From Thamnaconus septentrionalis (Eukaryota; Chordata; Actinopteri; Tetraodontiformes; Monacanthidae), in the NCBI GenBank assembly GCA_009823395.1, contig CM020510.1, positions 15,239,773 through 15,303,772 on the forward strand: DNA of 64,000 bases, written 5' to 3'. Positions 12,376 through 25,500 of this stretch are shown piece by piece. The notes beneath the pieces were generated by a model, which saw nothing but the letters and a program-made list of their open reading frames with translations, made no database searches and was not told the DNA's origin. Numbering within the stretch: the first letter of the stretch is position 1; every line of letters begins with the position of its first letter. Position numbers and translations under genes: made by a program.

Positions 12376-13180
12376 GCCCCCCTGTCCCAAGGTGTCCCCC
12401 AGGGTTCAGTGCTTGGTCCTCTCCTCTTCATCCTCTACCTCTGGTCAAATCATCTGTCGTCATGGTCTCCGCTTCCACTGCTACGCTGATGACATCCAAC
12501 TATACATCTCAACTGAATCTCTCACCAATTTAACTTACCTAAAGACTTCCACCTCAACATCGATAACTCCACCCTGGCCCCCTCCACCCACTGCCGGAAC
12601 CTTGGAATCATCTTCGACCTCAACCTCTCCTTTGACCAACACATCAAACATATCGCCAAAACAGCCTTCTTTCACCTGAAGAACACTTCCCGCCTCCGCT
12701 TCTCACTCTCTTTCCCTGCCGCTGAAACCTTGATCCACGCCTTCATCACATCCTGCATTGACTACAGCAATAGCATCCTCTACGGCACAACCTCCAAACT
12801 TCTCAACAAACTCCAATTCATCCAAAACTCTGCAGCACGCCTCCTCACTCACACCCGCTCTCATGGCTCCCTGTCCAACAACATATTGACTTCAAAATCC
12901 TCCTACTCACCCACAAAGCCCTACATAACCAGGCCCCTCCCTTGCTCACTGACCTCCTTCATCCTTACACCCCTTCCCGCAGCCTCCGTTCCGCCAACGC
13001 CAATTTTCTCACCATTCCCAAGACCAAGCATTTATTTTACTCCACATCCTTGATTTATTTGTTGGTATACTTTTCAGTATTTCAACTGCAAATTTTACTC
13101 TGATGTGTTTTAACTTTTAATTAATATTTTCTTTTATGTGAAGTGTCTTTAAGCGCGCTATAAAAAACATGCATTCCTAT
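12376..13180 (+). mobile_element. Degraded L2-like LINE, reverse transcriptase 3' part
   Basis: Frames across this stretch carry reverse-transcriptase signatures: GVPQGSVLGPLLFILYL, then YADDIQLYIST (the catalytic YADD box) in another frame, then AETLIHAFITSCIDYSNSIL and LQFIQNSAARLLTHTRS. The signature passes between frames and hits stops, so the copy is dead. After the coding part the sequence ends with TTTAAGCGCGCTATAAA, a short-tail motif common in fish L2-type LINEs. It is 5'-truncated. The clade assignment is by memory of fish elements and is less sure than the LINE call. Confidence 0.88.
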
Positions 13181-13186
13181 CTACAC

Positions 13187-13434
13187 ATTTGTGTCCTTGT
13201 GCAAGACACTTTACCCACATTGCCATTAATGTGAGTGAGTGTCGGGTGGTGTTGGGAGGGCTGTTCAGCGCAGATTGGCAGCCACGCTTCCGTCAGTCTG
13301 CCCCGAGGCAGCTGTGGCTGTACATGTAGTTTGTCACCACCAGAATGAATCTAGTGGGAATGAATAATGATTTCATTGTGAGAGCGCTGGGTGCCTTGAA
13401 AAGCATGTTATACACCCAAGCCATTATTATTGTT
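13187..13434 (+). repeat. Interspersed repeat, retroelement 3' tail type
   Basis: The sequence has the layout of a common teleost repeat: GCAAGACACTTTACCCACAT, then a CGTCAGTCTGCCCCGAGGCA segment, GGCTGTACATGTAGTTTGTC, and the end GAGCGCTGGGTGCCTTGAAA followed by ATTATTATTGTT. It abuts the LINE fragment but is a separate unit, since that LINE has its own 3' end. Family name not assigned. Confidence 0.6.
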
Positions 13435-13950
13435 AGGATTAAGGAATGAAATGTTCTAGATAATAAATTAGCTGGTGAGTGTAGTTTTTTCTCTGACTCT
13501 CATGCAGAATTGTGGCTTCTGTGTGATTACATGATATCCTGCTCTATTCTTTACCTCGTCACCAATGACAGCACCAACTTCAGGACATTGGTAACAGAAG
13601 TAGTATATGCCCGAATTCATGGATTTGTAAGATAGGGACAATATAATATATACCAAACCAATAGCGCAAGTATCTAGCAAGGTGACAAGGTTCACCCCAT
13701 TGCTATTCTAGAATGTGAGCTGTTCAGCAGCAACAGGTCCGGGTTCTCATTTGGGGAATCACTGTCTCCTGCCTAGTTGAACAGCCCACTCTGACCTCAG
13801 CTACTTTACAGGCAGACTAACATGCTCAGCCATCTGCTCGCCGCTGTTGGCATCATGATCTGTCGTGTTGCCCTACTGTGAAAAGACCCCAGGGGACGTC
13901 ACCAGCACCACTGCATGACTAACCTGCTGACCCGCTCACACGCACGAGTG

Positions 13951-13978
13951 CACACACACACACACACAAACACACACT
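13951..13978 (+). repeat. (CA)n microsatellite
   Basis: CA repeat with one A-run interruption. Confidence 0.9.
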
Positions 13979-16900
13979 AATAAAATGCACAGTGTATTAA
14001 AATTATCGCACATACAGAGTCTGTCCATCATAATCCAAGCTGCTCTTTGTCTACACGCAGCAGCTGTTGTTGTGCAATAAACACTCCAATACACACAATG
14101 TAACACACCAAAGTCACATCACAAAGGTGGGACTTGATCGTAACTTGCAACAAAAGTTTTTGAAATCTGATTTTAGCTCTCAGACAAAGATATGAAACAG
14201 ACATGAGGGGCGTATTTGGAGATGAGATTAGCTTTATAAGAAATCAATGAGAGAATTTCGCAAAAAGCCAAAGCAGCCAAGATTCTTATTAGTGTTGGAA
14301 GTCTTACAATTGTTACTATGATCACAGTTTTTAGAACGGTGACTGAAACTCGACAAAGCCTTCATGAGAAGACAAAAAATTGTGTTAATGTCAGAGAGGA
14401 TCCACATATGAAGCTGGGCCACTTTCATTCACAATGTTGCACTTGACAATGACAAAGATTATTTAACAACAAGAGAATAAAGCACGGAAATTATTATTGC
14501 ATAAAAATATTGTAATGCAAAAACCAAAAGTCTGTCAAACAATGTGTGAATCAACACTCAAGTATCGATAGGCTGGCTTTGGCTTGATTCTCCTCGTAGC
14601 TGCATAGTGATGACATGCTTCACACATCTTATAGAATAAGAAAGATAATCTCATAATAATTTCTCATGTCATTGGCTAGCTATAATTTGACAAATCCAAT
14701 TTTTCAAATTTCATTCTGGTAACACATTAAGGAAATGGAATCGAAATTAGTAGTATTCTACATCACTCCAAAACACATGATCATGACAGCCAGTCACAAT
14801 CCTTTCAACCATTTCTGACAAAAGCTAATAAGGTTTCAGGAGAAATGGTGATCCATTAAGTGATACTTAAAGACGGATAATATCATTTAACATTCATTAT
14901 GGTCTTGCAGTTGGGGTGGTGTAGGGTCGGGGTTATTACTGAAGAGTCTTTCCAATAATATGCAGCCGCCATCCTCCATACATCAGAGTCAAGGAGGTGA
15001 GAGGAGTGATAAATGTTTAACAGTGAGAGCTTTATTTACTGTCTCTTTTAATCTGACACACCAAAGACGCTGCAAGCTTTTTTTGTACAGCATTTAAAAT
15101 GGTCATTTTTATGACAGACAAAAGAAACCAAGACCATAAGCTTGAATAAAAGCTGAAAAACTGAAAAGGTTTGCTGAGGTTTTCTTCTTTCTCTTATATT
15201 TTCAAATCATACATTCCTTACATTACAGTCCTTTGCCACTTCCTCTTTATGGTTCCACTGGAAACAAAATACATAGTTGCCCAGGCAACAGACAACTCGG
15301 CAAGTTGTCAATGGATAAGGTAAATCATACTTTTCCATGAATGAGCCTGATCCCGTCACCGATGAGGGTATTACTACTGCGGAACTTGTAAATTGTCGCA
15401 GTGAGTCAGCATGAACAGCGCGCCAACACATGATTTTGGTATTTTCTGTGACAGAACATGTCACAGAAAGTCAAAAGAGAAGCCTATGTTAGTTAGTCTT
15501 AGTTATTTTTCTCTAAATTTGACAATCCCACCACCTTTTTCCATTCCAACGCACCAAAATGTTTACAAAAACAATTTGATGGAAACTCAGCCACATGCGC
15601 ACACACATGCCTCACACGTCTAAATAAGATGTATCGTTTAACCTGAATCTGTAAAACTGAGACAAATGAATACATGTGACCTGTAAATATGTTTGAAGTC
15701 AGTCACATCTAATCTCAATATCTACTCCTTTCTTATTACTGATAATCATTCTGCGCAGACATGATTGCTTTTGTGGCTACTACTGGTTCTCTTAGCAAGG
15801 AGCTGCTTTTTTGTTCTCAATTGAGAAACTGACAAAGCATTCATTTTCATGGTCGCTTAAGTGATGGGCCTATGCAAGCGCTACGTGACAAAAATGGCCA
15901 CGGGGGGAAACGACAGGCTGCATACAAATCAGTCTCAGGCTTTAAATGTATGTTTTCTGGCCTCCCTCTGCGTGTGTGTCTGAACAAAGCTGCGGGGTGC
16001 AAATGAGAGCTTACCAAAAAAAAAAAAAAAGGAGCCAGAGCTATGAGGCTCCATAAAAAATATTTGATGTAAGATATATCTCTCACCAGGTCAGCTTGTG
16101 TGAAATTTTATTTGTGCCATTTATTACGTTGAAAAATAGGTGGGTTAGGGGGTGTTTTTTTTGGCAGAGCCCATCACTGAGTCATCGCCAAGCTGTCTAC
16201 TTACATCGACGTAGCACTTTCAGTTTGCGTCGTCTCAGCTTGGCAGCACTGGCGGAGGCGGCAGCCAAGGCAGAGCCACTGTTATTTCAGATCACACGGC
16301 CCGCAATCATTCACGCAAAGAGCATGTTTCAGGTTAGGACATACATTTTACAGCACCTGACTATAAATGGAATGATGGCGAAATATGCTGCGTTCGGCTG
16401 CCAAGAATGGCCACGTATTCATTTTTTACGGCAGAACTAGCGGGTTAACCGCCGAGGTTGGCAGACAGACAGCGACGTCAGGATTTCCGTCGGCCAGCTT
16501 TGCTCTGGAGTACTGAACTTGACCAAACACAAGGACAGGACACGTTGGATGTTTTGGAGATGAAGCCAGAGAGGCCAAAATAAGATGAGGGACAGCAAAG
16601 ATATGGTGAGAAAGATGCTGAGGTTGGAGCTGGCAGGCAGGAGCTCTGGCAGAGGACCAAAGAGGAGATTTATGGATGTGATATGAAGTTAATTAGTGTG
16701 AAAGAAGAGGGCGCAGAGGTTTAGAGCGTTAAGGCGTAAAAATCCAGAGGGTAAATACACAAATGGCACAATGGAACAACACAAGGAGCCGCTGACAGAT
16801 GGACTATGACAGGACGTCACTGGGCACATGAGAAAGAACAAGAGCCGTTCCCATCTCTGCCGTCACCACCGAGGTGTTAACAGCCACTAATTTGACTGGT

Positions 16901-19900
16901 GGAAAACGTATGATGGCAATGGAAATGATGAGCACTTGATGAGCTAATGCATGAGAGAAGAATGGGAAGTTCTTGGAGGCGCTGGCAGCTAAAAATGCAG
17001 CCAAAGAACTGGGAGTGAAAGCAAAGAGAGATATGGCGAGGCGAGGCCAGTTGAGGTGGAGGCAGAATATTTGGAGAACCGACAAATATCAAGATCAGGA
17101 CATCGGGGCAGATGTCACGACGACGGCCATCCAGAGAGAAGTCCAGCTGCACTGCGCTGTTTAGACTGACACGACATGACCCGAGCAGCCCATTTAGTTG
17201 CACGCTTTAGTTGCAGAGGCTGGCGGCTCCAGAGATGTGCTCGGCTCTCAAGTGAAACAGAATTCTTTTAAAGGTCAAAACCAACATACTGGAGAGAAAA
17301 TGAGAGATGAAAGGAGGATTCCATTTCAAGACACTTGAATTTCTGAAAAGTCTGATTTTTTTTTGATTTTTTTTTTTTTAATAAAATACACAGGGTACCA
17401 TGAACTCCATGGTCACGGAATCGCAAACTGGAACTGTAGCTCCAGAATCAAATAGCGCCCTGCAAAAAGTAGTTGACTTTTGACCATTAAATCTCACAAA
17501 ATTGAACATTACTTGAATAAAATTCAGTTTTGAGGAGAAAGAGGAACATTTTAATCCTAGGACACAATTCAATGGAAAAGAAAAACAGCAAAATACAGAG
17601 GCACGCATTTTTCAAACAACTTCTATGCAGCAATACAAATTTTACTGCATGCCTAAATGAAAAATGTAGATGCTGCAAAGACCACTTGGACTCTAAAGAC
17701 TGTGTGAGAAAGCAGGGGAAACGCTGTCCTGCCCTTTCATCATAAAAAGCACAAAATATTTAAAAATGTATTTAAGAATAAAAACTAAAACAGAAATTGG
17801 AACAGATTCCATGGAACTTTCAGTATATCCACTGACTGAGCTAAGATCAGAGGGCTAAATGGGGCAGTAGCTGAACAGTTTGACTGCACTCGCTGCTTCC
17901 CTTTATTCATTCCAACAGCAGACACACAAAATCAGTGGAATCCAGGGTGTATTTCTATTATTCTGACAGTTTTCAGTGGCCTCTTATGGATTCATCAGCT
18001 TTTGTTGCTGAATCTTTTGTCGTGGCTGCTCTGCAGTTCTACCACCTTCAAAGCTGCACCTGCATTTTACTTTGTCGAGTGTGTGTCTTTTGTATCCCTG
18101 CTTGGAAAACCTCAGCAGAGACCTGTTTTTGGGGCACAAAGTTCCTAGTCTGGATAAGACTGGCTTGGTTTCTCCCTTAGCGGGCGATTTTACTGCATAA
18201 AAGATTCATTTAAAACCATTTGAAGCATTATATTAGTCCAGTGGACATTGGAACAAAGAGACGAGAAACAATTGAGGATTGTGAAACAAACTACACAGAG
18301 GCCACGTTTAAAATAGATGACACTAACTGCGTTTCACTTACCCTGAACTGTGCATGGTAACGGAAACACCTAAACTTCAAAAAAGAAAGTATCGCTAAAA
18401 TATTTTTACTCTCTCTTTGAGAAGTACGACTTATGCGCTTCAATTCACTGCAAATCGCAATTGTATTTTTTTGAAATTTGAGAAATATCGCTGATGAGCC
18501 ACATTTTTTGTGAATTGTGCCTGTTTTTTAAATGTTAAGTGGATTACGCTTGTTTTAAGTTGGTGACCTGTGATGTACTGTAATATGGTTACTGCTTTAA
18601 TAGTGTAAAAAAAGTAAAAGGGGGGCATGTTTCCACCAACTCGGCCCTATAGAGCAAACTGGGGCAAATCTGAAGCTTTATTCCATTAGAAGCCGGTGCA
18701 GTTGCTTGGCAACATTGACACACTAGTGTTTCGGAACACGCTAATGTCACTTGGCAAGTGAAACAAATGATTTCTCATGAAGGGTCGCATCGCATTTACA
18801 TGCTCTTGTGTGGCCAGTTGATCGTTACTCTGACACTTCAGCCGCTGGTCAGCTGACGTCTACAGTCACTCAGACCATCTGATGAGCTGACAGCAACAAG
18901 TCCAGCGACAACAGCGAGAGTCAGCGGGTGAGATATTTCTGAGGGGTACATCAGCGCGGGCAGTTTGATAAGGCCACCAGCTGCTGATTGAATTGAGAAT
19001 TGTGGATCAATAATTGTTTATGGAAACAGGCTTATTATGACCTCGCCTAAAACCAACGTATGTCACAATTTTTCTTTGACGTTGAAGACAATGGAAAGGC
19101 ATCTCTTAGAAGAGACCTGAACAGCTGGTTAAGACACAAACTGGCAGACATGAAGACTGCGGGACACATAAGTAGATGGTCATGTGATGCCAAATCAAGT
19201 CAAGACAATCTGACTGTTGCTATTTTAGCTAAATAACATTTCCTGCGTTTACAGCACATATACAACAACATAAAGAAGTTATTAGTCTTTGCGTTTCCAT
19301 CGTACTAAAGAGAAGAGAGCTTTTTGCAAGCACATCGCATTATACGGAAAATCCCAGAGGAAAGGGTGGATTTCTGGTTGAATCTTCGTAAACTTAAGGA
19401 ACTGGAAACTGAGCGTCAGATCCTCCCAGATATCAAAGCAGTCACTCTATTTGGGGCAGCACATCCCTTGTGTCTGAACTGGGTGTATACATTTTTTTTT
19501 TTTAGCGCAACCAAAAGGAATCACGACGGCAGCAATGTCACTGACAAAGAAAAATGGTGCACAAACGCCACTGTTGGGGATTTTGTGATCTGTTTTCAGA
19601 TGCAGAGTGACAGTAACGGATGACAGAGGCTGCGGAAAGCCATCAACAACGCGTCTGTCTTGTTTTAGCCAATCGGCAGCCGGCTCCGGTTGTAGTCTCG
19701 CTGTGGACTCCACAACCTGCGTTTAAAGTGGATTGTTTTTATAAAGCAGGCACACGTTTGCTTGATAAATTGACGCAGTTGCAGCCTCGAAACCAGACTT
19801 GATAGATTTGCTCGTAAGCGTCAACGTGCGGAGCTCGTTAACTATTCCACACACACAACACACACAGAGCACTACGCCAAACTGCAGGCACTCGTGAAGC

Positions 19901-20215
19901 GCAAGACTGCGTAAAACGGCAACACGGGGTTCTGTCGTAAAAACGCGAGAGTTTCTTGACATTTACAACATCCCCAGTTCTTTGGACGAACGATTAAGAA
20001 GAAAATTCTAATTTCCCAGCAGAATCAAAGTGGTTTGTTGTCCCGGCAGTGGAGTTCATTTAATTGATGTATGTGATTTTTCCAGCCAATGACACAGATC
20101 TGGTTTGCTCTGGGAAAAATGGTTCTTTTAGTCACTGTGGCCTGGAGCACGAAAATAGCTGTGACTTACTGCTGCAGCACTGGAACACTTCACATTTCAC
20201 AATGGTCTTCTTGAT

Positions 20216-20217
20216 TG

Positions 20218-20259
<42 letters not shown>

Positions 20260-20267
20260 TGTGTGCA
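20216..20267 (+). repeat. (GT)n microsatellite
   Basis: GT repeat, interrupted by single GC and TT steps. The ORF on the minus strand reading THTHTH comes from it. Confidence 0.95.
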
Positions 20268-21639
20268 GTGTTAAACATTCACAATGTGCCCACTTAAACC
20301 ACCAGGATGACTTAGTGGGTCGTCCCTGGAGGAGGCTGCAGGAGGCTTTTCTTTTCATGTGAGGGGTAGCAGCAGTCAGGCTTCGCTCCCCTTGAATCTG
20401 CAGCACTTTAAATCCGCGGCCTTCGAAGTGACGGCGTCGCGGTTTTAGCGGTAAACAAAGGTGGAGTCCATCGGGCATCTCCCATGTTGTCAGGGCGGGA
20501 GGGCTGTGGAAAGCACCTTTTTCACAAGGCCAGATTTTGCACGGAATATTTTCTTCTTTGAAGCGAAGCACATTGCATGCGTTTTATTATTATATTGCTC
20601 CACTGGCATGCTCTAAAATCCACAAACACCTTAACCAGCATGAAATTTGAAGGTGAGGGTGTTCCACTGTAAAATTAAAGTCGCTATATGTGAGATTGAG
20701 CTTAACTGGTTTGAGGAAAATCAATTTTTGTTGCAGAACTTTGTGTGTGTGCGTGTGAGTGTATTGTTGTTGTTGTCGTTGTCCTGCTACTTGTTTACTA
20801 GGCAGGCCAGTGCCAATGAAATGCTGTGGGAGTACCACTCTGTTTGAAAATCATCATTGTAACCCAATAGACAGGATGGAAAGTCTGACACTTCAATTCT
20901 GTGGGAAGGAAATAGAAAATAAGGATGTTTTTGAAGTTTTTTTTTATCAGACAAAGTTTGAAAGAATTTAAATGGCACAATTGCCAAGGCATTAAAAAAA
21001 GGGTCTGTGTGTCATTTAGTGTTTCCAGAAAATGCTAAGCGAAGTTTGAAAATTCACTTTTAAAAATGAAAGAAATGAAAGAGCAGTTGCCGGGTTTTCT
21101 TTAAGCGATTTGATATAAATTGGCGAGGCAACGCAACGTGTCAAGGGCGTCCCTACTGTTTGTGTCAGCGGAGGACACGAAGAGGCAGAGGCCAAGGCAA
21201 CACTTTGGTCGCTTCTTCCATTGAGTCGGATCCGTTGATTCTAATGGCTACATTTCTCTGACCTACAAAAGGGAAGAAAACCGCTTCGAGCGGGTCGTAC
21301 AAACTTTTATGTGAATAAGAGGAGGTTCTTTCAGAGGCTAGTCTCTCCATAAAATTTCTAATGCAATTTTTCCCTCCTGTAACCTCTTAGACTAATAGAC
21401 ACAGTGTGTCGAACACTCTGTTATTCATTCTGAACCAAATTGTGAGCAAATGAGGAGGCTCTCCCTCCAAACATATTCCCCTAAAACCTATTTTGCAAGG
21501 GACTGGGATATGCCTTATTCACTGCCAGGGGATGGCTGTGCTAGCAGCATTCAAACGCAACGTTTGGGCTCATTATGGATTCTTGATATTACAAGACGAA
21601 CAGATTCTCAGGGAATGTCCTCAGGAAAGCCTTTGTTGC

Positions 21640-22115
21640 CTTTATAGCTCGAAGCGAACGCGCTCAGAAAAGCGGGAAAACTCCTAAAAAATCTCACCCG
21701 AGCGCTCGTTCGGCTCCGTTCAGTCGGCGAGGAAGAAAAAACGTTCCTGTATTTACTTCTGCCTCATTATCTCATTTTCTTCTTGAGGGATGAGTCGCGC
21801 GAGGAGAGATGAGCTGTGGGAGACGCCTGCATCTGTGCACCTCATCCCGCTTAGCCGCGTCAGATGGCGCTACTCGCGCTGCCGCTGAGGCTCCCCGAGC
21901 AGAAGGGAATAAGATTGGGACCCCTTGTGTGGCGGGAAAAAAAGGGGGATGGAGGTGGGCGGCAGCTGTATTATTCAGACGCACGCTAGTTCAATAAACA
22001 GGGAAAAAGCAACGGCGCTCGTCGTATTTGGGTCACAGTGCCCTTCAGCGTGACAGGCACGCAGGCGCACTCCCCGATCTGGCTGCTAGATCTCGGCACG
22101 GACGTCGTCTTCGCG
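21640..22115. promoter_or_regulatory. CpG-rich patch inside pitpnm3 intron 3
   Basis: About 475 bp with many CG steps (AGCGAACGCGCTC, CCCGAGCGCTCGTTCGGCTC, GTCGCGCGAGG, CTCGCGCTGCCGCTG, GGACGTCGTCTTCGCGAGC) in a CG-poor surround. It starts about 360 bp downstream of exon 3 in gene direction. It could be an internal promoter or an unmethylated enhancer; no exon with a recognised start is visible next to it. Confidence 0.35.
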
Positions 22116-22285
22116 AGCCCCGTCTTTGTGTTTACATCCATTTTTATTTGTTTGTTTTTTTGCTTATCTTATCTATTCAAAAGCTAAACATTTGCAAAAA
22201 AAAAAGTCTTTTTGCCTTGGCTTTGCGCTTCTTTTCTCCTCAGAGACGCAGATGTGATGTTCACATGTTTTTCCAAAATCAGATT

Positions 22286-22289
<4 letters not shown>

Positions 22290-22325
<36 letters not shown>
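22290..22325 (+). repeat. (TA)n microsatellite
   Basis: About 18 TA units after a T run, 145 bp downstream (in gene direction) of pitpnm3 exon 3. Confidence 0.95.
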
Positions 22326-22328
<3 letters not shown>

Positions 22329-22470
22329 TCCAGGGTTGAGGTTGCACCCATCCAGAGGAAGACAGCATTTATCATCAATCAGCCAAACACTCCTTACAGG
22401 AAAATTGCACCCCAATTACTGGCGACGGCAGTATGTGGGTGTGTGTGGGAGAGTGAGAGAAGGTGTGTAC

Positions 22471-22578
22471 CATGAGACTGGTCCTCCATGTGTCCCAGAG
22501 TTTCAATCTGCTCCACCAGGTCGTTTGAGTTCCACTGACTCATACCCAGCAAGATGGCGCTCTTCCCCTCCATGACAT
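22471..22578 (-). CDS. pitpnm3: pitpnm3 coding exon 3 (GMSQWNSNDLVEQIE block)
   Basis: This 108-nt exon is phase 1 to phase 1. The acceptor is TGTCAGCAG| after a pyrimidine-purine alternating stretch. The likely donor is CATG|GTACAC, weaker than consensus. The first two bases complete an Asp codon with exon 2, so the FFAT motif is split across the junction as EFFDAR|D. The translation VMEGKSAILLGMSQWNSNDL followed by VEQIETLGHMEDQSH is a near match to the PITPNM3/Nir segment EGKNAILIGMSQWNSNDL plus VEQIETMGKLDE. The weak donor leaves some doubt about the exact 3' end. The next codons in the genomic read run into TCTC/CACA-rich sequence, consistent with intron. Confidence 0.93.
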
Positions 22579-25500
22579 CTGCTGACACACAAACACGCAC
22601 ACACAGTAAGACATTGCAGCTTCAAGAGAAAAAAAAATACACGCCAACGGTAGTAAATGATTTTTTTTTTTAAAATCAACCGCGCTCATTGCAGATGGAG
22701 AAGCAGCACGCTCCTGAATCTGGAACGGCAGATATTTGTGTCTCTCCCGCGCCGCCATCCTTCCTCAGCTGCTGTTATCGCCCATCTCGGTCGCCCCGCT
22801 GACGTTTGGTGATTAGCGGATAACGAGCAGTAGTTTTTCGTGCAGTAGCGAGTCGCTGCCGCCGCAGCTTTTAGGGAAGAACCATGTGGTGTCTTTGCTT
22901 TACGAAAGAAAAAAAACCCAACAGTGTTTACTTTGATCATCGCTCTCAGACATCGTCTGCATATTTGAATAAGGGCAAGAAAATATTTCCTTTCCCTGAC
23001 CTGGGAATTGATTCCAAGGCATGACAATGTAAAGGATGCATATTATGTAAAATCACTTATATAGACTATTGAGACTGTTAGGTACTCAGAAAAAAAAAAG
23101 TTGTCTGGAGCACTTTCAAAATATTAAAAGTATTCTGTCTCTGTGTATTAGATCAGAATAAAACTGTATATTTTCATTTCATTGTCTGAGATTGTTTGCC
23201 TCACAGGATTTGGGCTGTATTACAGTGGAAATGATCCATTTCAGTATTTCAGTATCTGTTTTTCTGGGGAGATCATTGACAAGATAGAGGGGCTATTATT
23301 GTTTAAATAAGACATGGGAGCTTAACAATGCTTTTCTTGCTTTTCTACAAGCATCATTTTCCTCCCTTCATAGGATTCGACTATCAGCATCGACGTCACA
23401 ATGAAAATGAAATCCAACAAGCCAGGTGCTCTCTGCAAGTCTCAGCGCCCCGTCCGGTACTGGCTGGGTAGAGACAGGATGAGTCATTCTGAAAGAAAAG
23501 TCTCCACCTGACAGACAGACCACTCCTTCCTCTCGCAGACGCCCCCGCGAGGCAGCTCCGACACAGGCTGTCCGAGCGGATCGCACAGCAGACCGTCTGA
23601 CGGCCACTGTTTGTCTCACACCCATATTTCCCAACCCAACACACACCTCTACCTACGAGGCCCTTTATAAAAGAAAATCACTGCCTGTAGAATACCAAAC
23701 TGTTAAATGACGCAGGCGAACAACTCGCTCCTTCCAAACGCGCGCCAACAAGCGCAAAGGGGGCAACAACGGGGGAGAAACTCGTCTCGGCTCTGAACAA
23801 AGCGAGGCGAGATGTGAGGAATGCCTGTGTTTGCAGAGGAGCGAGGCTGCAGAGCCAAGCCTTTACAGCGAAACCCCCTTGAAACCAGGCAAGCTAGTGA
23901 GTCACAGGGAGAGGGAGGGAGAGATGTAGGGAGAGAGAGCTGAGCTGAGACGCTCGGAGCCAAAACAGAGGCTGAATTAAAAACAACCCGTACACTGCAA
24001 AATGACAATCTGCTAAGAGAAAAACAAAAAAAAAACAGGCCCGGCGGCTAAAATATAAAAGAAAAAAAAGTGAAAAGCGCATTACAATAGGTGAAGAAAA
24101 AAACCCAATGTAGATGCTGCGTTCGCAGCATCAGGAAGACAGAGATGGGAGGGAAAAAAAACACATGAAATAGCTGCGCAAGACGTGCCTGCAGCTCACA
24201 GATCCCCAGGGAGTGGGAAGAGCCTCGGCAGCATCCTTCAGCCTGTCACTTGACAGTGAGGAAGTGTCACGGCAGAAGACAAAAGCAGGGATGCTGCGAT
24301 TGTTAAACGGTGACAAAATAACCCCCCTGGGGTTCTGAATCCTCCGCCACTCCTGTGTTTTTTTTTTTAAAGCAATTTCATATATTCCTTGAACCCCCGT
24401 CGGCCTCGGCGTCAGGGCCCCAGCCGCTAATTCTGGATTCAACTGAGACAATTTCAACTTCCGATGACTCCCGAAAAATGAGATTGCCCCGGGGGGGATT
24501 ATTCCGCAGAGCGGCGCAAACACATTCCGCCTGTCAGGTGAGGAGGGCGGAGGAGATGGATAACGTGGGGAAGCGGCGCGGCGAGGCGGAGCAGAATCTG
24601 CCATCAGAAGAGACGCGAGTGACGAGACTCGGCTGGGGAACTTCTTTCATGAAACTCCAGTGTTTGTTTACATGGCTGATGCACATGTGAGAGTTGGGGG
24701 GGTGGGGAGGGGTGCAGATATATATTGGTGCGTGTCGTCTCAGGTTAGCGGCGCGACTCACACAGGAAGAGTGACACATCTCAGCAAGGAGTTGGACAGG
24801 TACGCTGCGCATAAATAAGGAGCAGCGCCGATTTAAAGATCGACTGACATTTGTCTGGTTCAGAATATAAATTACTTTTGTTCCTGATCTGTTTTTAATC
24901 GCCACAAAGGGAAACAATTTCTGAACACCTTTAAAAAAAAAATCCATCACTGCACAGCCTTGGACTTTTTTTTTGAAACAAGCAGAGGTCTATTATTTTA
25001 GCTGATGACAATGACACTGAAAGGCTTTTCAGAAGAACACCAGAATTCAACGAAGCAACGAAAAAGAGGTATAACTGACCTGGGACTACCTGGGAAAACT
25101 TTCTTGCTAACCTCTGCACCTCTGATTCACCCCTATTATTTGAATTATGTCCAGATTATTCTTCCTGATAAGAGGCCAATTCAGCTTCACCATCAGATCC
25201 ACCTACAATGTTCTTCCGTCACCTCAAGAACCTAAACCAGTGGCGAGGAGAAGATCCATCTCGTGCTCTTTGTCCCTGCAACACTCAGGCACATTCTCAC
25301 CGGCTGCAAAACCAGTTTATCCCACAGCCGCTTCACCTGGAGTCACAATCCCAACAGAAGCAGCTGCAGAGCGAAGCAGCGACCGGCTCTGGATCAAGAG
25401 GAATGACCCCAACTGGGCTGCAAAGTGAATATCACGGGGTAAAAGCGGAGTAGGGCACACCTGGGACGCCAGGGGTCGCTGTTGAGCCCTGTGGAGGTGT

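Larger units (their letters stand above)
9549..22470 (-). other. pitpnm3 intron 3
   Basis: This 12.9-kb intron is bounded by exon 4 (acceptor side) and exon 3 (donor side). It contains a degraded SINE (10350-10526), a LINE fragment (12376-13180), an interspersed repeat (13187-13434), CA and GT arrays, and a CpG-rich patch (21640-22115). One small undetected exon is possible. 13.7-20.2 kb has no recognisable gene or repeat beyond short homopolymers. Confidence 0.6.

Noticed and set aside
22184..22378. Minus-strand SASLRRKEAQSQG frame as a missing pitpnm3 exon
   Set aside because: SLRR resembles part of the human sequence, but that part is already supplied by exon 4, and the frame runs into a TA array without splice sites.
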